Source: an uncultured Chloroflexales bacterium
GTDB lineage: Bacteria; Chloroflexota; Chloroflexia; Chloroflexales; Chloroflexaceae
DNA length: 47,798 nucleotides
Assembly: GCA_937918935.1 (NCBI GenBank)
Contig: CAKZSI010000051.1
Span: forward strand, 1-47,798
Direction of reading: 5' to 3'
Shown here: positions 41,005 through 47,798 of the stretch, in pieces
Numbering within the stretch: the first letter of the stretch is position 1
How the letters are laid out: every line of letters begins with the position of its first letter
Notes under the pieces: model-generated
Databases searched by the model: none
Told to the model about the DNA's origin: nothing
The model's input: the letters and a program-made list of their open reading frames with translations, nothing else
Program-made: the position numbers and the translations under genes

Positions 41005-42981
41005 TCACTCAGCGGGCACCAGATCCACCAGATCGGCGCCGCCGGCCACGCTGGCGCCCCGGGCGTAGGGCAGGCGGCGCACCACGCCGTCGTAAGGAGC
41101 GACGACGGTGTGTTCCATTTTCATAGCTTCGAGCACCACCAGTGGCTGACCCTCGCGCACCTTCTCGCCTTCGCTGACCAGCACCTTGATCAGCGTGCCG
41201 GGCATCGGCGCGGTGAGGCTGGCGGCATCGTGGCCACCCCGCCCGCGAGTGGCGCTGTCGGCGCTGAGGGGTGCGGGCCGCGCCAGGCGATAGCTGGCGC
41301 CACGCCATGTCAGCAGGATGGCCCCCTCGTGGTCGCGGGCCACGCGCAGGCGCTCCAACTGACCGTCAAGGTCCACGACCAGTTCGCCGGGGCCGGTGGC
41401 CCGCACCTGCCCATGGCATCGCTGATTCGCCAGGATGAACTGCCATCCCTGCCGCTGGCGCTGAGCGTGAAGGCGGTAGATGACGCCACCGTGCTCGAAG
41501 CTGATAGGTATGCCCATGCCTCCGGCGCGCCAGCGTTCGGCGAAGGGGTCGCTCACCGGCGCGTGCTGGCGCGGGGCGGCCTGGAGTTCGTAGAGCGCAG
41601 CGGCGACGAGCACCGCCGAGGGCGGTGCGGCGGGGGGCGTCACCTCCAGGGAATGCTCGTTGAGGAAGCCGGTATGGGTGTCGCCGCTGGCGTAGGCGGG
41701 GTGGGCCGCCAGGGCGCGCAACAAGGGCAGATTGGTGGTCAACCCCAGCACCGCGAAGTCGTCGAGGGCGCGGCGGAGGCGCTCAACCGCCGCGGGGCGG
41801 CTCTCAGCGTGGACTACCAGCTTGGCGATCATGGGATCGTAGTGAACCGTCACCTCGTCGCCGGTGGTCAGGCCGGCGTCCACGCGCACGCCCGGCCCCT
41901 GGGGCGGATCGAGCAGGGCCAGGCGCCCTACCGCGGGCAGGTAGGTCACGGGGTCCTCAGCGTAGAGGCGCACCTCGATGGCATGGCCGCGAAAGCTGAT
42001 GTCCCGCTGGCTGAAGGGCAATCGCGCCCCGGCGGCAATGGCGATCTGCCAGCGCACCAGATCCAGGCCGGTGACCATCTCGGTGACGGGATGCTCGACC
42101 TGGAGGCGGGTGTTCATCTCCAGGAAGTAGAAGTGGCCCGTGGCATCGAGCATAAACTCGACCGTCCCGGCATTGACATAGCCCGCAGCGCGGGCGACGC
42201 GCACTGCGGCGTCGCCCATGCGGGCGCGCAGGTCGGGGGTAAGAGCGGGAGAGGGCGACTCCTCCAGGATCTTCTGGTGGCGGCGTTGAATGGAACACTC
42301 CCGTTCGCCGAGATGCAGTACGTTGCCGTGGGCGTCGGCGAGCACCTGGATCTCGACGTGGCGCGGGCGCAGCAACAGGCGTTCGAGGAAGACGGCATCA
42401 TCGCCGAAGGCGGCGCGGGCCTCGCGGCGGGCGCCCTCGAGGGCCGCAGCGAAGCCGGCGGCGTCGTTGACCACGCGCATGCCCTTGCCGCCGCCTCCGG
42501 CGCTGGCCTTGATCAGCAGAGGGAAACCGATGCGTTCGGCTTCGGCCAGCAACCGCTTCTCGCCCTGCTCGGCGCCGTCGTAGCCGGGCACGACGGGCAC
42601 GCCGGCCTCCTGGGCGATGCGACGGGCGCCGATCTTGCCGCCCATGGCCTCGATGGCCTCCGGGGGGGGGCCGATAAAGACCAGGCCGGCCTCGGCACAG
42701 GCACGGGCAAAGGCGGCATTCTCCGACAGAAAGCCGTAGCCGGGATGGATGGCCTCGGCCCCCAGCTCGCGGGCCGCGGCAATCATCGCCTCGATGCGCA
42801 GATAACTCCGGGTCGCGGCAGCCGGGCCAATGGGGTAAGCCGCGTCGGCCAGACGCACGTGCAGCGCGCCCGCGTCGGCCTCCGAGAAGACCGCGACAGG
42901 ACTGATCCCCAGTTCACGGCAGGCGCGGATAATGCGGACGGCGATTTCGCCGCGGTTGGCAATCAGGATGCGGGTGAACAT
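41005..42981 (-). CDS. Acyl-CoA carboxylase alpha subunit (biotin carboxylase plus BCCP)
   Basis: This is a 658-residue fusion. The biotin carboxylase part (about 1-450) begins TRILIANRGEIAVRIIRACR and has the ATP-binding KASAGGGGKGMRVV, HPGYGFLSENA and FLEMNTRLQVEHPVTEMVTG. A linker domain follows. The biotin carrier domain at the C-terminus has VLEAMKMEH with the biotinylated Lys621. This layout is that of acetyl/propionyl-CoA or methylcrotonyl-CoA carboxylase alpha subunits. In Chloroflexales, acetyl- and propionyl-CoA carboxylation belong to the 3-hydroxypropionate bicycle, but branched amino acid breakdown is equally possible. The carboxyltransferase (beta) partner is not in the window. 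Confidence 0.9.
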   Translation of the reverse strand: MFTRILIANRGEIAVRIIRACRELGISPVAVFSEADAGALHVRLADAAYPIGPAAATRSYLRIEAMIAAARELGAEAIHPGYGFLSENAAFARACAEAGLVFIGPPPEAIEAMGGKIGARRIAQEAGVPVVPGYDGAEQGEKRLLAEAERIGFPLLIKASAGGGGKGMRVVNDAAGFAAALEGARREARAAFGDDAVFLERLLLRPRHVEIQVLADAHGNVLHLGERECSIQRRHQKILEESPSPALTPDLRARMGDAAVRVARAAGYVNAGTVEFMLDATGHFYFLEMNTRLQVEHPVTEMVTGLDLVRWQIAIAAGARLPFSQRDISFRGHAIEVRLYAEDPVTYLPAVGRLALLDPPQGPGVRVDAGLTTGDEVTVHYDPMIAKLVVHAESRPAAVERLRRALDDFAVLGLTTNLPLLRALAAHPAYASGDTHTGFLNEHSLEVTPPAAPPSAVLVAAALYELQAAPRQHAPVSDPFAERWRAGGMGIPISFEHGGVIYRLHAQRQRQGWQFILANQRCHGQVRATGPGELVVDLDGQLERLRVARDHEGAILLTWRGASYRLARPAPLSADSATRGRGGHDAASLTAPMPGTLIKVLVSEGEKVREGQPLVVLEAMKMEHTVVAPYDGVVRRLPYARGASVAGGADLVDLVPAE

Positions 42982-43083
42982 CTGGGATGAACCTTTTATG
43001 CTATTTCGGATTTTGGATTGCTGTAATCAGACCTGGGGGCGCAGCCTCCCCGCGCCCCTCCAGGTCATCGCACGAGGTGGCAG

Positions 43084-44067
43084 CTAGACTCTTAACCTGG
43101 GGAGCACCTGCTCGCCGAAGGCGCGGATCCAGGCCTCCTGGTTGCGCCCGACGTTGTGGACGTAGATCGCATCGAAGCCCAGGTCGAGAAAGCCCTGCAG
43201 ATGGGCGCGGTGCTCCTCCAGATCGGGCGAGATCAGCACCCGGCCGGTGAAGTTCTCAGGTCGCACCAGCTTCGCCATCGCGGCGAAGTCCTCAGGGGAG
43301 CGGATGTCCTGCTTGGGAAAGTTCATGCCACCGTTGGGCCACTCGACCAGAGCGTTCTGGAGGGCCTCCTCGTAGGTCTCGGCCCAGGAGATGTGGAGTT
43401 GCAACAGCCTGGGCATCTTCGCCGGGTCCTTGCCGGCCTCACGGGCGCCGGCGGCGAAATTGTCAAGAATGCCGCGCAGCTTCTCGTGGGAGGCGCCGGG
43501 AGTAATCAGCCCGTCGCAGGTCCGCCCGGCCCATTTGAGGGTCTGCGGGCCGGTGGCGGCGATGTAGATCGGCACGGGTTGTTCCGGGAGGGTCCACAGA
43601 CGGACCTTGTTCATCTTGAAGTAGCGTCCGCGGTAACGGGTCTCTTTGCCACTGAGCAGGCGCTGGATGATCTCGGTGGCTTCCTGGAGCATTTCAAAGC
43701 GGACGAGGGGGTCGGGCCACTCGCCGGCAACGACGTTTTCGTTGAGCAATTCGCCGCTGCCGAGGCCAAGCCAGAAGCGACCGGGAAACATAGCCCCCAG
43801 GGTCGCGGCGGCCTGGGCGATGACGGCGGGATGGGTGCGGAAGGAGGGACAGGTCACGCCGGGGCCGAAGCTATGGCCGGTGACGGCGCCAAGGGCGCCC
43901 ATCCAGCTATAGGCAAAGGCATTGTGGCCCTGGGCCGGCACCCAGGGCTGAAAATGGTCGGCGGCCATGACGCCGTGGAAGCCGTAACATTCGGCCAGTT
44001 TACAGTGTTCAAGGAGTTCGTTGGGATGGAACTGTTCGAGGGCAGCCGAGAGGCCAATCGTTGCCAC
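43084..44067 (-). CDS. F420-dependent luciferase-like oxidoreductase (TIGR03557 type)
   Basis: This is a 327-residue TIM-barrel protein of the luciferase-like monooxygenase superfamily, F420-binding branch. It has ECYGFHGVMAADHFQPWVPAQ, PGRFWLGLGSGELLNE, YIAATGPQTLKWAGRTCDGL and GFDAIYVHNVG. The last is typical of the F420-dependent G6PDH-like group. The start is GTG at 44067 with AAAGGA 9 nt upstream; an ATG at 44115 lacks support. The substrate is not predictable. It implies that the organism makes coenzyme F420. Confidence 0.83.
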   Translation of the reverse strand: MATIGLSAALEQFHPNELLEHCKLAECYGFHGVMAADHFQPWVPAQGHNAFAYSWMGALGAVTGHSFGPGVTCPSFRTHPAVIAQAAATLGAMFPGRFWLGLGSGELLNENVVAGEWPDPLVRFEMLQEATEIIQRLLSGKETRYRGRYFKMNKVRLWTLPEQPVPIYIAATGPQTLKWAGRTCDGLITPGASHEKLRGILDNFAAGAREAGKDPAKMPRLLQLHISWAETYEEALQNALVEWPNGGMNFPKQDIRSPEDFAAMAKLVRPENFTGRVLISPDLEEHRAHLQGFLDLGFDAIYVHNVGRNQEAWIRAFGEQVLPRLRV

Positions 44068-44164
44068 GGCGCAGGTCCTTTCGTTCACGGGGCAATTCTG
44101 GGTGTAGTATAACACTGCCTGGAGCGCACGGCGCGCAGGCTGATGGGGGTGAGCAGGGCTGATG

Positions 44165-44255
44165 CAATCTCGTTTTGCCCCTTACGCCCAGCCGGTAAAC
44201 CGGCGGGCTACAGCGACAAAGCCGGCCTGCGCCGGCTTCAGCAGGCCGCAATAGC
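44165..44255. repeat. Two-hairpin intergenic repeat, copy 1
   Basis: Within the gene-free 44068-44520 stretch, GCCGG-TAAA-CCGGC is followed by GGGCTACAGCGACA and then AAGCCGG-CCTGCG-CCGGCTT. Read on the other strand this has the same order as copy 2 near 45509: an AAGCC...GGCTTT hairpin, a spacer, then an AGCC...TTTA...GGC hairpin. Otherwise this stretch holds only AT-rich AATCCAAAATC-type motifs near 44400. Confidence 0.55.
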
Positions 44256-44520
44256 GGCCTTCATCATCGCGCGCCGGGCCGGTTACGGCCCCGGCGCAGG
44301 AGGTGGCCAGACGTTGCATCGGCCCTGGTGGGATGGGGTATGACGTAACGTGCTGCCCGGACCTGCGGACGCCCACCCCGGCAGGGCAGAGACGGCCATT
44401 TCAGATTGTAGATTTTGGATTGCAGATTGTCGCACAAGGCGTCCAGGTGCGCTTTGACGCAACGCTGCTTGCGGAGTCTTCAAGTGAAATTGGTATAAGG
44501 CGACGCAGCCAGGATGGGGA

Positions 44521-45360
44521 TTATGGAATGCTGTACGCCAGCAGGACGATGTCGGTCGCGCCCATGTCGCTTGAGCCGCTTGATTTGACCATGCCTACCT
44601 GTGGCGCATGCCAGGCCGCGTTACTACTGTTGAGGGTGAATGCGAGCGTGTCGGAGATATAGATGTCAATCTTTGTGGTGCAATCCACGCGCAGGGCCTG
44701 AAACTCACCGGCAGGAACGTTGACCGTCTCGATGTTGCCGACCTTGCATGAGTTCTCCAGCACATTGCGGGACTGGATCGTCGTGCCGCCGACATTCTGC
44801 TGACCGAGATAAACGATGTTCTGTGTCCACGTCTGCCCCGGCTGCGGGTTGGCAGGGAAGGAGATGCCGTCATTCGACTCGACGGTGAAATCGAACTGCA
44901 TGTCAGCGGCACTCACTGTCGGGCCTTCAGAGGATGGGGTCAGGGCGATAATGTTGCCGTCCTGGCAGGCCCAACTGGCGGTACGGGTTGTTCCGGCGCT
45001 GAAGGTGTCCTGGTCATCGAAGCCATCGGCGCGGACGGCGCTAATGGTGCGTGTGAAGGTGTCGTTAGTCACCCCGCTAAGCTGGTATTGCCACGACGCC
45101 CCCTGCACCACAGGGTAATACACATTCTGGCATGCCCCAGCGGACGAGGTGGCGGGCGTCTCCGTCGCAGCAGGCATTGCCGTAGCAGCAGGCGCGGTTG
45201 CGATGGGCGCCGGGGTTGGCTCAGCCGTTGCCGCAGGCGCTGCGGTTGCGGGGGGCACTGCCGTTGGCGCTGTGGTCGCAGGAGGAGCAGAAGATTCGCC
45301 CGCCGAACAGGCAGCCAGCGCTATAGCCGCTACGATCAGAACAAGCCAGGCGATTCTCAT
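44521..45360 (-). CDS. Exported lipoprotein of unknown function
   Basis: This 279-residue protein has a lipoprotein signal (IALAAC, Cys18). A 60-residue alanine/proline/threonine-rich linker follows. The beta-rich domain after that includes [16 protein letters not shown] and [18 protein letters not shown]. WxY-x-G and PGxTW are seen in many Chloroflexota exported proteins. The ATG at 45360 has AAGGGG about 8 nt upstream. Its place with other exported proteins at the end of the window suggests a surface role. Confidence 0.75.
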   Translation of the reverse strand: MRIAWLVLIVAAIALAACSAGESSAPPATTAPTAVPPATAAPAATAEPTPAPIATAPAATAMPAATETPATSSAGACQNVYYPVVQGASWQYQLSGVTNDTFTRTISAVRADGFDDQDTFSAGTTRTASWACQDGNIIALTPSSEGPTVSAADMQFDFTVESNDGISFPANPQPGQTWTQNIVYLGQQNVGGTTIQSRNVLENSCKVGNIETVNVPAGEFQALRVDCTTKIDIYISDTLAFTLNSSNAAWHAPQVGMVKSSGSSDMGATDIVLLAYSIP

Positions 45361-45504
45361 TGCGGTTTCCCCTTGTCTCATTCCTGCCCGCGCCCCGCTC
45401 CGGGTGAGTCGCGGCGCACTTTGTGATGACGATTAAGAATACGAAATCCGATACATCACGATGATCCCTAGAAGAGCATTGCGCGCGAAGGCCCTCGCTC
45501 AGGA

Positions 45505-45565
45505 CGTGGAAGCCCCGCAGGGGCTTTTCTGAACTCAGCCAGGGCTTTAGCCCGCAGCGTTTGGC
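45505..45565. repeat. Two-hairpin intergenic repeat, copy 2
   Basis: AAGCCCC-GCA-GGGGCTT at about 45510 is followed by TTCTGAACTCAGCCA and then GGGCT-TTA-GCCCGC. It lies in the gene-free stretch 45361-45826, which has no other clear feature. Structure and spacing match copy 1. Confidence 0.6.
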
Positions 45566-45826
45566 GCTACCGGATGCGAAGATCATAACCGCGGACAATC
45601 TTGCCGCCGAACAGTTTAATGCGCCCTCTATCCATACAAGGCGATTGTTACGGCAAAGGGCCGCTTCGCCCCCTCGTGGCGCCGGGTGAGGCCAGGTACA
45701 CCGGCAAGGGCGACCGGACGGTCGCCCTTGCCGATACAGATGCACAGGAAGGTCGCGGGTTGTCCCCCTCTTGTGGGTGATCCATAGCTCCACAGGTGGA
45801 AAGGGGGCAGAGGCTGAAGGGAGAAC

Positions 45827-46090
45827 CTACCGCCTTATCACAGGCACATGCACCAGCCAGCCCGGTGACGTCCAGAAGCCGCCTTGCAAAGCGTAGCTCC
45901 CACCGGTCAGCGTGCCGGCGTCGGCCTGGCCAGCCATCCCGCCAAGGCTATAGTCCCCGCCTGTGCTGAAGGTCGCCCCGCCGCCGTCTACTGTGTTCCA
46001 CGTCAGATTATAGCCGCTGCCCGTCTGCGCGGCAACCACGCCCGCGCTTAGCAGCAACAATGCCACCGTCAGGATGAGAACTCGCTTCAT
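45827..46090 (-). CDS. Small secreted glycine-rich protein
   Basis: This 87-residue protein has a clear signal peptide (MKRVLILTVALLLLSAGVVA, cleavage after AQ or VAA). The mature part of about 65 residues has the pattern YSLGGMAGQADAGTLTGGSY and ends GGFWTSPGWLVHVPVIRR. The S/G-rich repeat followed by a short VxVPVI(R) tail is common on exported Chloroflexota proteins, where such tails (often YLPLI) may act in sorting; that role is an inference. AGGAGG stands 5 nt before the ATG. It follows the YadA-head-like gene after 9 bp in the same direction. Confidence 0.75.
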   Translation of the reverse strand: MKRVLILTVALLLLSAGVVAAQTGSGYNLTWNTVDGGGATFSTGGDYSLGGMAGQADAGTLTGGSYALQGGFWTSPGWLVHVPVIRR

Positions 46091-46099
46091 ATAGACCTC

Positions 46100-47308
46100 C
46101 TACGGGCTCTGCACTTCCACCGTCTGCACTACCGCCACCCAGCGCGCCTGCGAGCCGAGCGATGAGGCCCGGATGGTCAGCGCATCATTGGGATCATCGG
46201 CATTCACTTGAACATCCCACGCGACGACATCTTCGACCACTAATTGCACAATCGGCGAACCTACATATTGGGTGGTGCCACCCTCATTCTCCATTGCTCC
46301 AACAATGCGATAGGCAGCCGAATTGCCGCCGGCGTCACGTCCGACGATCATCGCGTCGAAGGCGATTGTGCGTCCCTGAGCGATGGTAAGGCGTTGAGCG
46401 ACGCCATCCAGAAACAGGTCGACGAAGCTTCCATCATCTGGTGAAAGGTTCCGCATGACATAGACCGAAGTTTGCGCATCACCGGCGCTGTTGAACCAAC
46501 CGGACGCATACGCCATCTCGCCGTAGTGCGAGGCATTTGCGCGAAACCCGCCGGGGACGGTGGCGTAATCGCCCCCGGCGGTGTTCTGAAAGCCCCCGCC
46601 GACGGTGGCGGAGTTGCCGCTGGCGATGTTGGCGCCGCCGCCAGCAACAGTGGCGTATTCCCTGTCATTCGTCGTGCCGGCGCCGTCACCCGCCTGGTTA
46701 TTGCTCCCGCCGCCCACTGTGCCATAGTTGTCGGTCACCCGCTGGACGAACCCGTTAATGCCGCCGCCACCGATCGTTGCACCCACCACGCCGCCGGTCA
46801 CGCTGTTGCCGTGGTAGCCGCCGATCAGGTTGGACGTGCCGGCAGTTTGCTGGGTGTATAAGCCGGGAAGCGCCAGCGCATACGGCACAGGCGTGAGCGG
46901 CTGCCGCGGATTGAGCGCGGTGTAACTCCCGCTGCTCCCCGTTGGACACTTCACCCCGATGGCCAGCCAGCGCGCCTGCCCGTCGAACGCCCCCGCTCCA
47001 AAGTCGAGGTCGGGAATGGTGAAATACCCCGCGCCCACGCTTACGTTCGTCTTCGTTTGCGTGCTACCGATTTGCGTTCCAGCGTTTGCCGCATCGTATA
47101 GCTTGAACTCGAAGTCGCACGTCCCGTTCACCGGTGTGCCGCCGTTCGTCAGCCGCCCCTGATACGTGAACCCTGTGCCCGGGTTCGCCTGTAGCGTCGC
47201 CCCGTCTTGCAGCTCCACCTGGGCCCGTGTGGAGGTTATCGTCAATAGAATCATCAATCCAAGCACCGCTCCCAGCGCAATCATCGTCTTGCGGGTTCGT
47301 CCGTTCAT
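46100..47308 (-). CDS. Exported protein with YadA-head-like repeats
   Basis: This is a 402-residue protein. Residues 1-28 form a signal peptide. A domain with FTYQGRLTNGGTPVNGTCDF and PLTPVPYALAL is next (about 40-145), a pattern found before repeat regions in many bacterial surface proteins. Residues about 155-255 carry repeats such as ATVGGGFQNTAGGDYATVPG and GTVGGGSNNQAG, the left-handed beta-roll of trimeric autotransporter heads. There is no C-terminal membrane anchor, which fits a cell with no ordinary outer membrane. The ATG at 47308 has GAGG 9 nt upstream. Confidence 0.8.
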   Translation of the reverse strand: MNGRTRKTMIALGAVLGLMILLTITSTRAQVELQDGATLQANPGTGFTYQGRLTNGGTPVNGTCDFEFKLYDAANAGTQIGSTQTKTNVSVGAGYFTIPDLDFGAGAFDGQARWLAIGVKCPTGSSGSYTALNPRQPLTPVPYALALPGLYTQQTAGTSNLIGGYHGNSVTGGVVGATIGGGGINGFVQRVTDNYGTVGGGSNNQAGDGAGTTNDREYATVAGGGANIASGNSATVGGGFQNTAGGDYATVPGGFRANASHYGEMAYASGWFNSAGDAQTSVYVMRNLSPDDGSFVDLFLDGVAQRLTIAQGRTIAFDAMIVGRDAGGNSAAYRIVGAMENEGGTTQYVGSPIVQLVVEDVVAWDVQVNADDPNDALTIRASSLGSQARWVAVVQTVEVQSP

Positions 47309-47403
47309 AAGTGGTTTCCTCACTTCACAACATCGCCTTTCCCGGGTTCAGCCACAGTTATCGTTCGACTGCATTGAGCGGAACATCCTGCTGCCGGCGC
47401 CCG

Positions 47404-47798
47404 TCACTCGGCGAAGGTGCACGTCCAGCGGCCCTTCAGTCTGCTCGTCTCGAAGGTTCCTGACTTGCCGTCCGCCGCTACGACGACGGTTCCTTCCCCG
47501 GCAAACATCTGCGGATCCTCATTGGGACGGTAGAGGCCGATCTCGAACGTCGCCGGCGTCGGCTGATTTGGCGTAACCCCGCCGCTGACGGAGAGGCTGA
47601 AGGTGGCGACCGGCGTCGGCGGCTCCTGGCCAGGCGGCGCAGTGAACATGACGATGAAAGGATCCGCCGACGGCGCGAACGCGCACATGGCAGCTCCGGC
47701 AATGGACACGATTTTTAGGCTATCCAACGTGGTGATGCCGGCCATCTCCGGCGGCGCTTCGATCACCACTTCCATACCGGTTAGCGGACCTGTCTGCG
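47404..47798 (-). CDS. Unidentified protein, C-terminal part (cut by window edge)
   Basis: The frame is open past the ATG at 47775 to the edge of the window, so the real start lies outside. What is seen is about 130 residues of a beta-rich protein (ATFSLSVSGG, TFEIGLYRPNEDPQMFAGEG and KGRWTCTFAE at the end). No family is recognised. It probably belongs to the same block of exported proteins. Confidence 0.55.
   Translation of the reverse strand, partial: QTGPLTGMEVVIEAPPEMAGITTLDSLKIVSIAGAAMCAFAPSADPFIVMFTAPPGQEPPTPVATFSLSVSGGVTPNQPTPATFEIGLYRPNEDPQMFAGEGTVVVAADGKSGTFETSRLKGRWTCTFAE

Noticed and set aside
40480-42990. Very long rightward open frame (836 codons)
   Set aside because: It is exactly antisense to the biotin carboxylase and VWA genes, has low-complexity His/Gly/Gln composition and shows no family motif. 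It is a shadow of GC-rich codon use.
45361-45826. Leftward open frame across the gap between exported protein genes
   Set aside because: It spans the two-hairpin repeat and lacks a start signal; composition is Arg/Ser/Gly-rich as in chance frames.

Overview
The window (about 47.8 kb, GC-rich, densely coded on both strands) reads as a filamentous anoxygenic phototroph of the Chloroflexales, most likely the Roseiflexus side of the order. Three things point there. First, it has a complete seven-gene alternative complex III (ACIII) operon, actABCDEFG, typical of Chloroflexus and Roseiflexus. Second, it has a bacteriochlorophyll a gene cluster (bchF, bchC, bchX, bchI, bchD plus a PucC/LhaA-type transporter). 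Third, it has many WD40 proteins, F420-type enzymes and exported proteins of the kinds seen in Chloroflexota. No chlorosome (csm) gene is visible. The species cannot be named from the sequence alone.

Layout. 1-4.1 kb holds the end of an MFS transporter, a beta-propeller lipoprotein, hemW and an EI24/CysZ-like membrane protein. 4.1-14.5 kb is a respiratory block: a type II NADH dehydrogenase (leftward) and the ACIII operon (rightward) diverge from a 590-bp AT-richer region that carries a consensus sigma70 promoter and a CRP/FNR-type palindrome. Together these would pass electrons from NADH through menaquinone to a periplasmic acceptor such as auracyanin or cytochrome c. 14.6-19 kb is a housekeeping mix: metallo-beta-lactamase fold hydrolase, degenerate rhodanese, EamA transporter, Nudix hydrolase, initiator tRNA and acyl-CoA thioesterase. 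19.2-23.6 kb holds two large WD40 proteins in tandem, one with a degenerate TIR-like head and one with a Ser/Thr kinase head. 23.6-33.1 kb is a leftward photosynthesis cluster (pucC-like, bchF, bchC, bchX, two unrecognised small genes, bchI, bchD) followed by a glycosyltransferase. 33.7-37.6 kb has an orphan transposase-N-terminus-like protein, then rmlD, two family 2 glycosyltransferases and a small exported protein. 37.7-37.9 kb is a MNT-HEPN toxin-antitoxin deletion scar. 38-44 kb carries a hypothetical protein, a DtxR/FeoA regulator, a VWA protein, a biotin carboxylase/BCCP fusion and an F420-type luciferase-like oxidoreductase. 44.5 kb to the end encodes exported proteins: a lipoprotein, a small secreted protein, a YadA-head-like repeat protein and a cut-off protein.

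Between genes the window is rich in short imperfect palindromes. One family, close to GGGGAAACC-GGTTTCCCC, appears about a dozen times and almost always outside genes. Several genes have a -10-like hexamer only 7-9 nt before the start codon and no Shine-Dalgarno sequence, which suggests leaderless transcripts. The points most worth a second look are the small one-helix protein with its own promoter inside the bch cluster, the C-terminal extension on BchX, the TIR-WD40/kinase-WD40 pair and the intergenic palindrome family.
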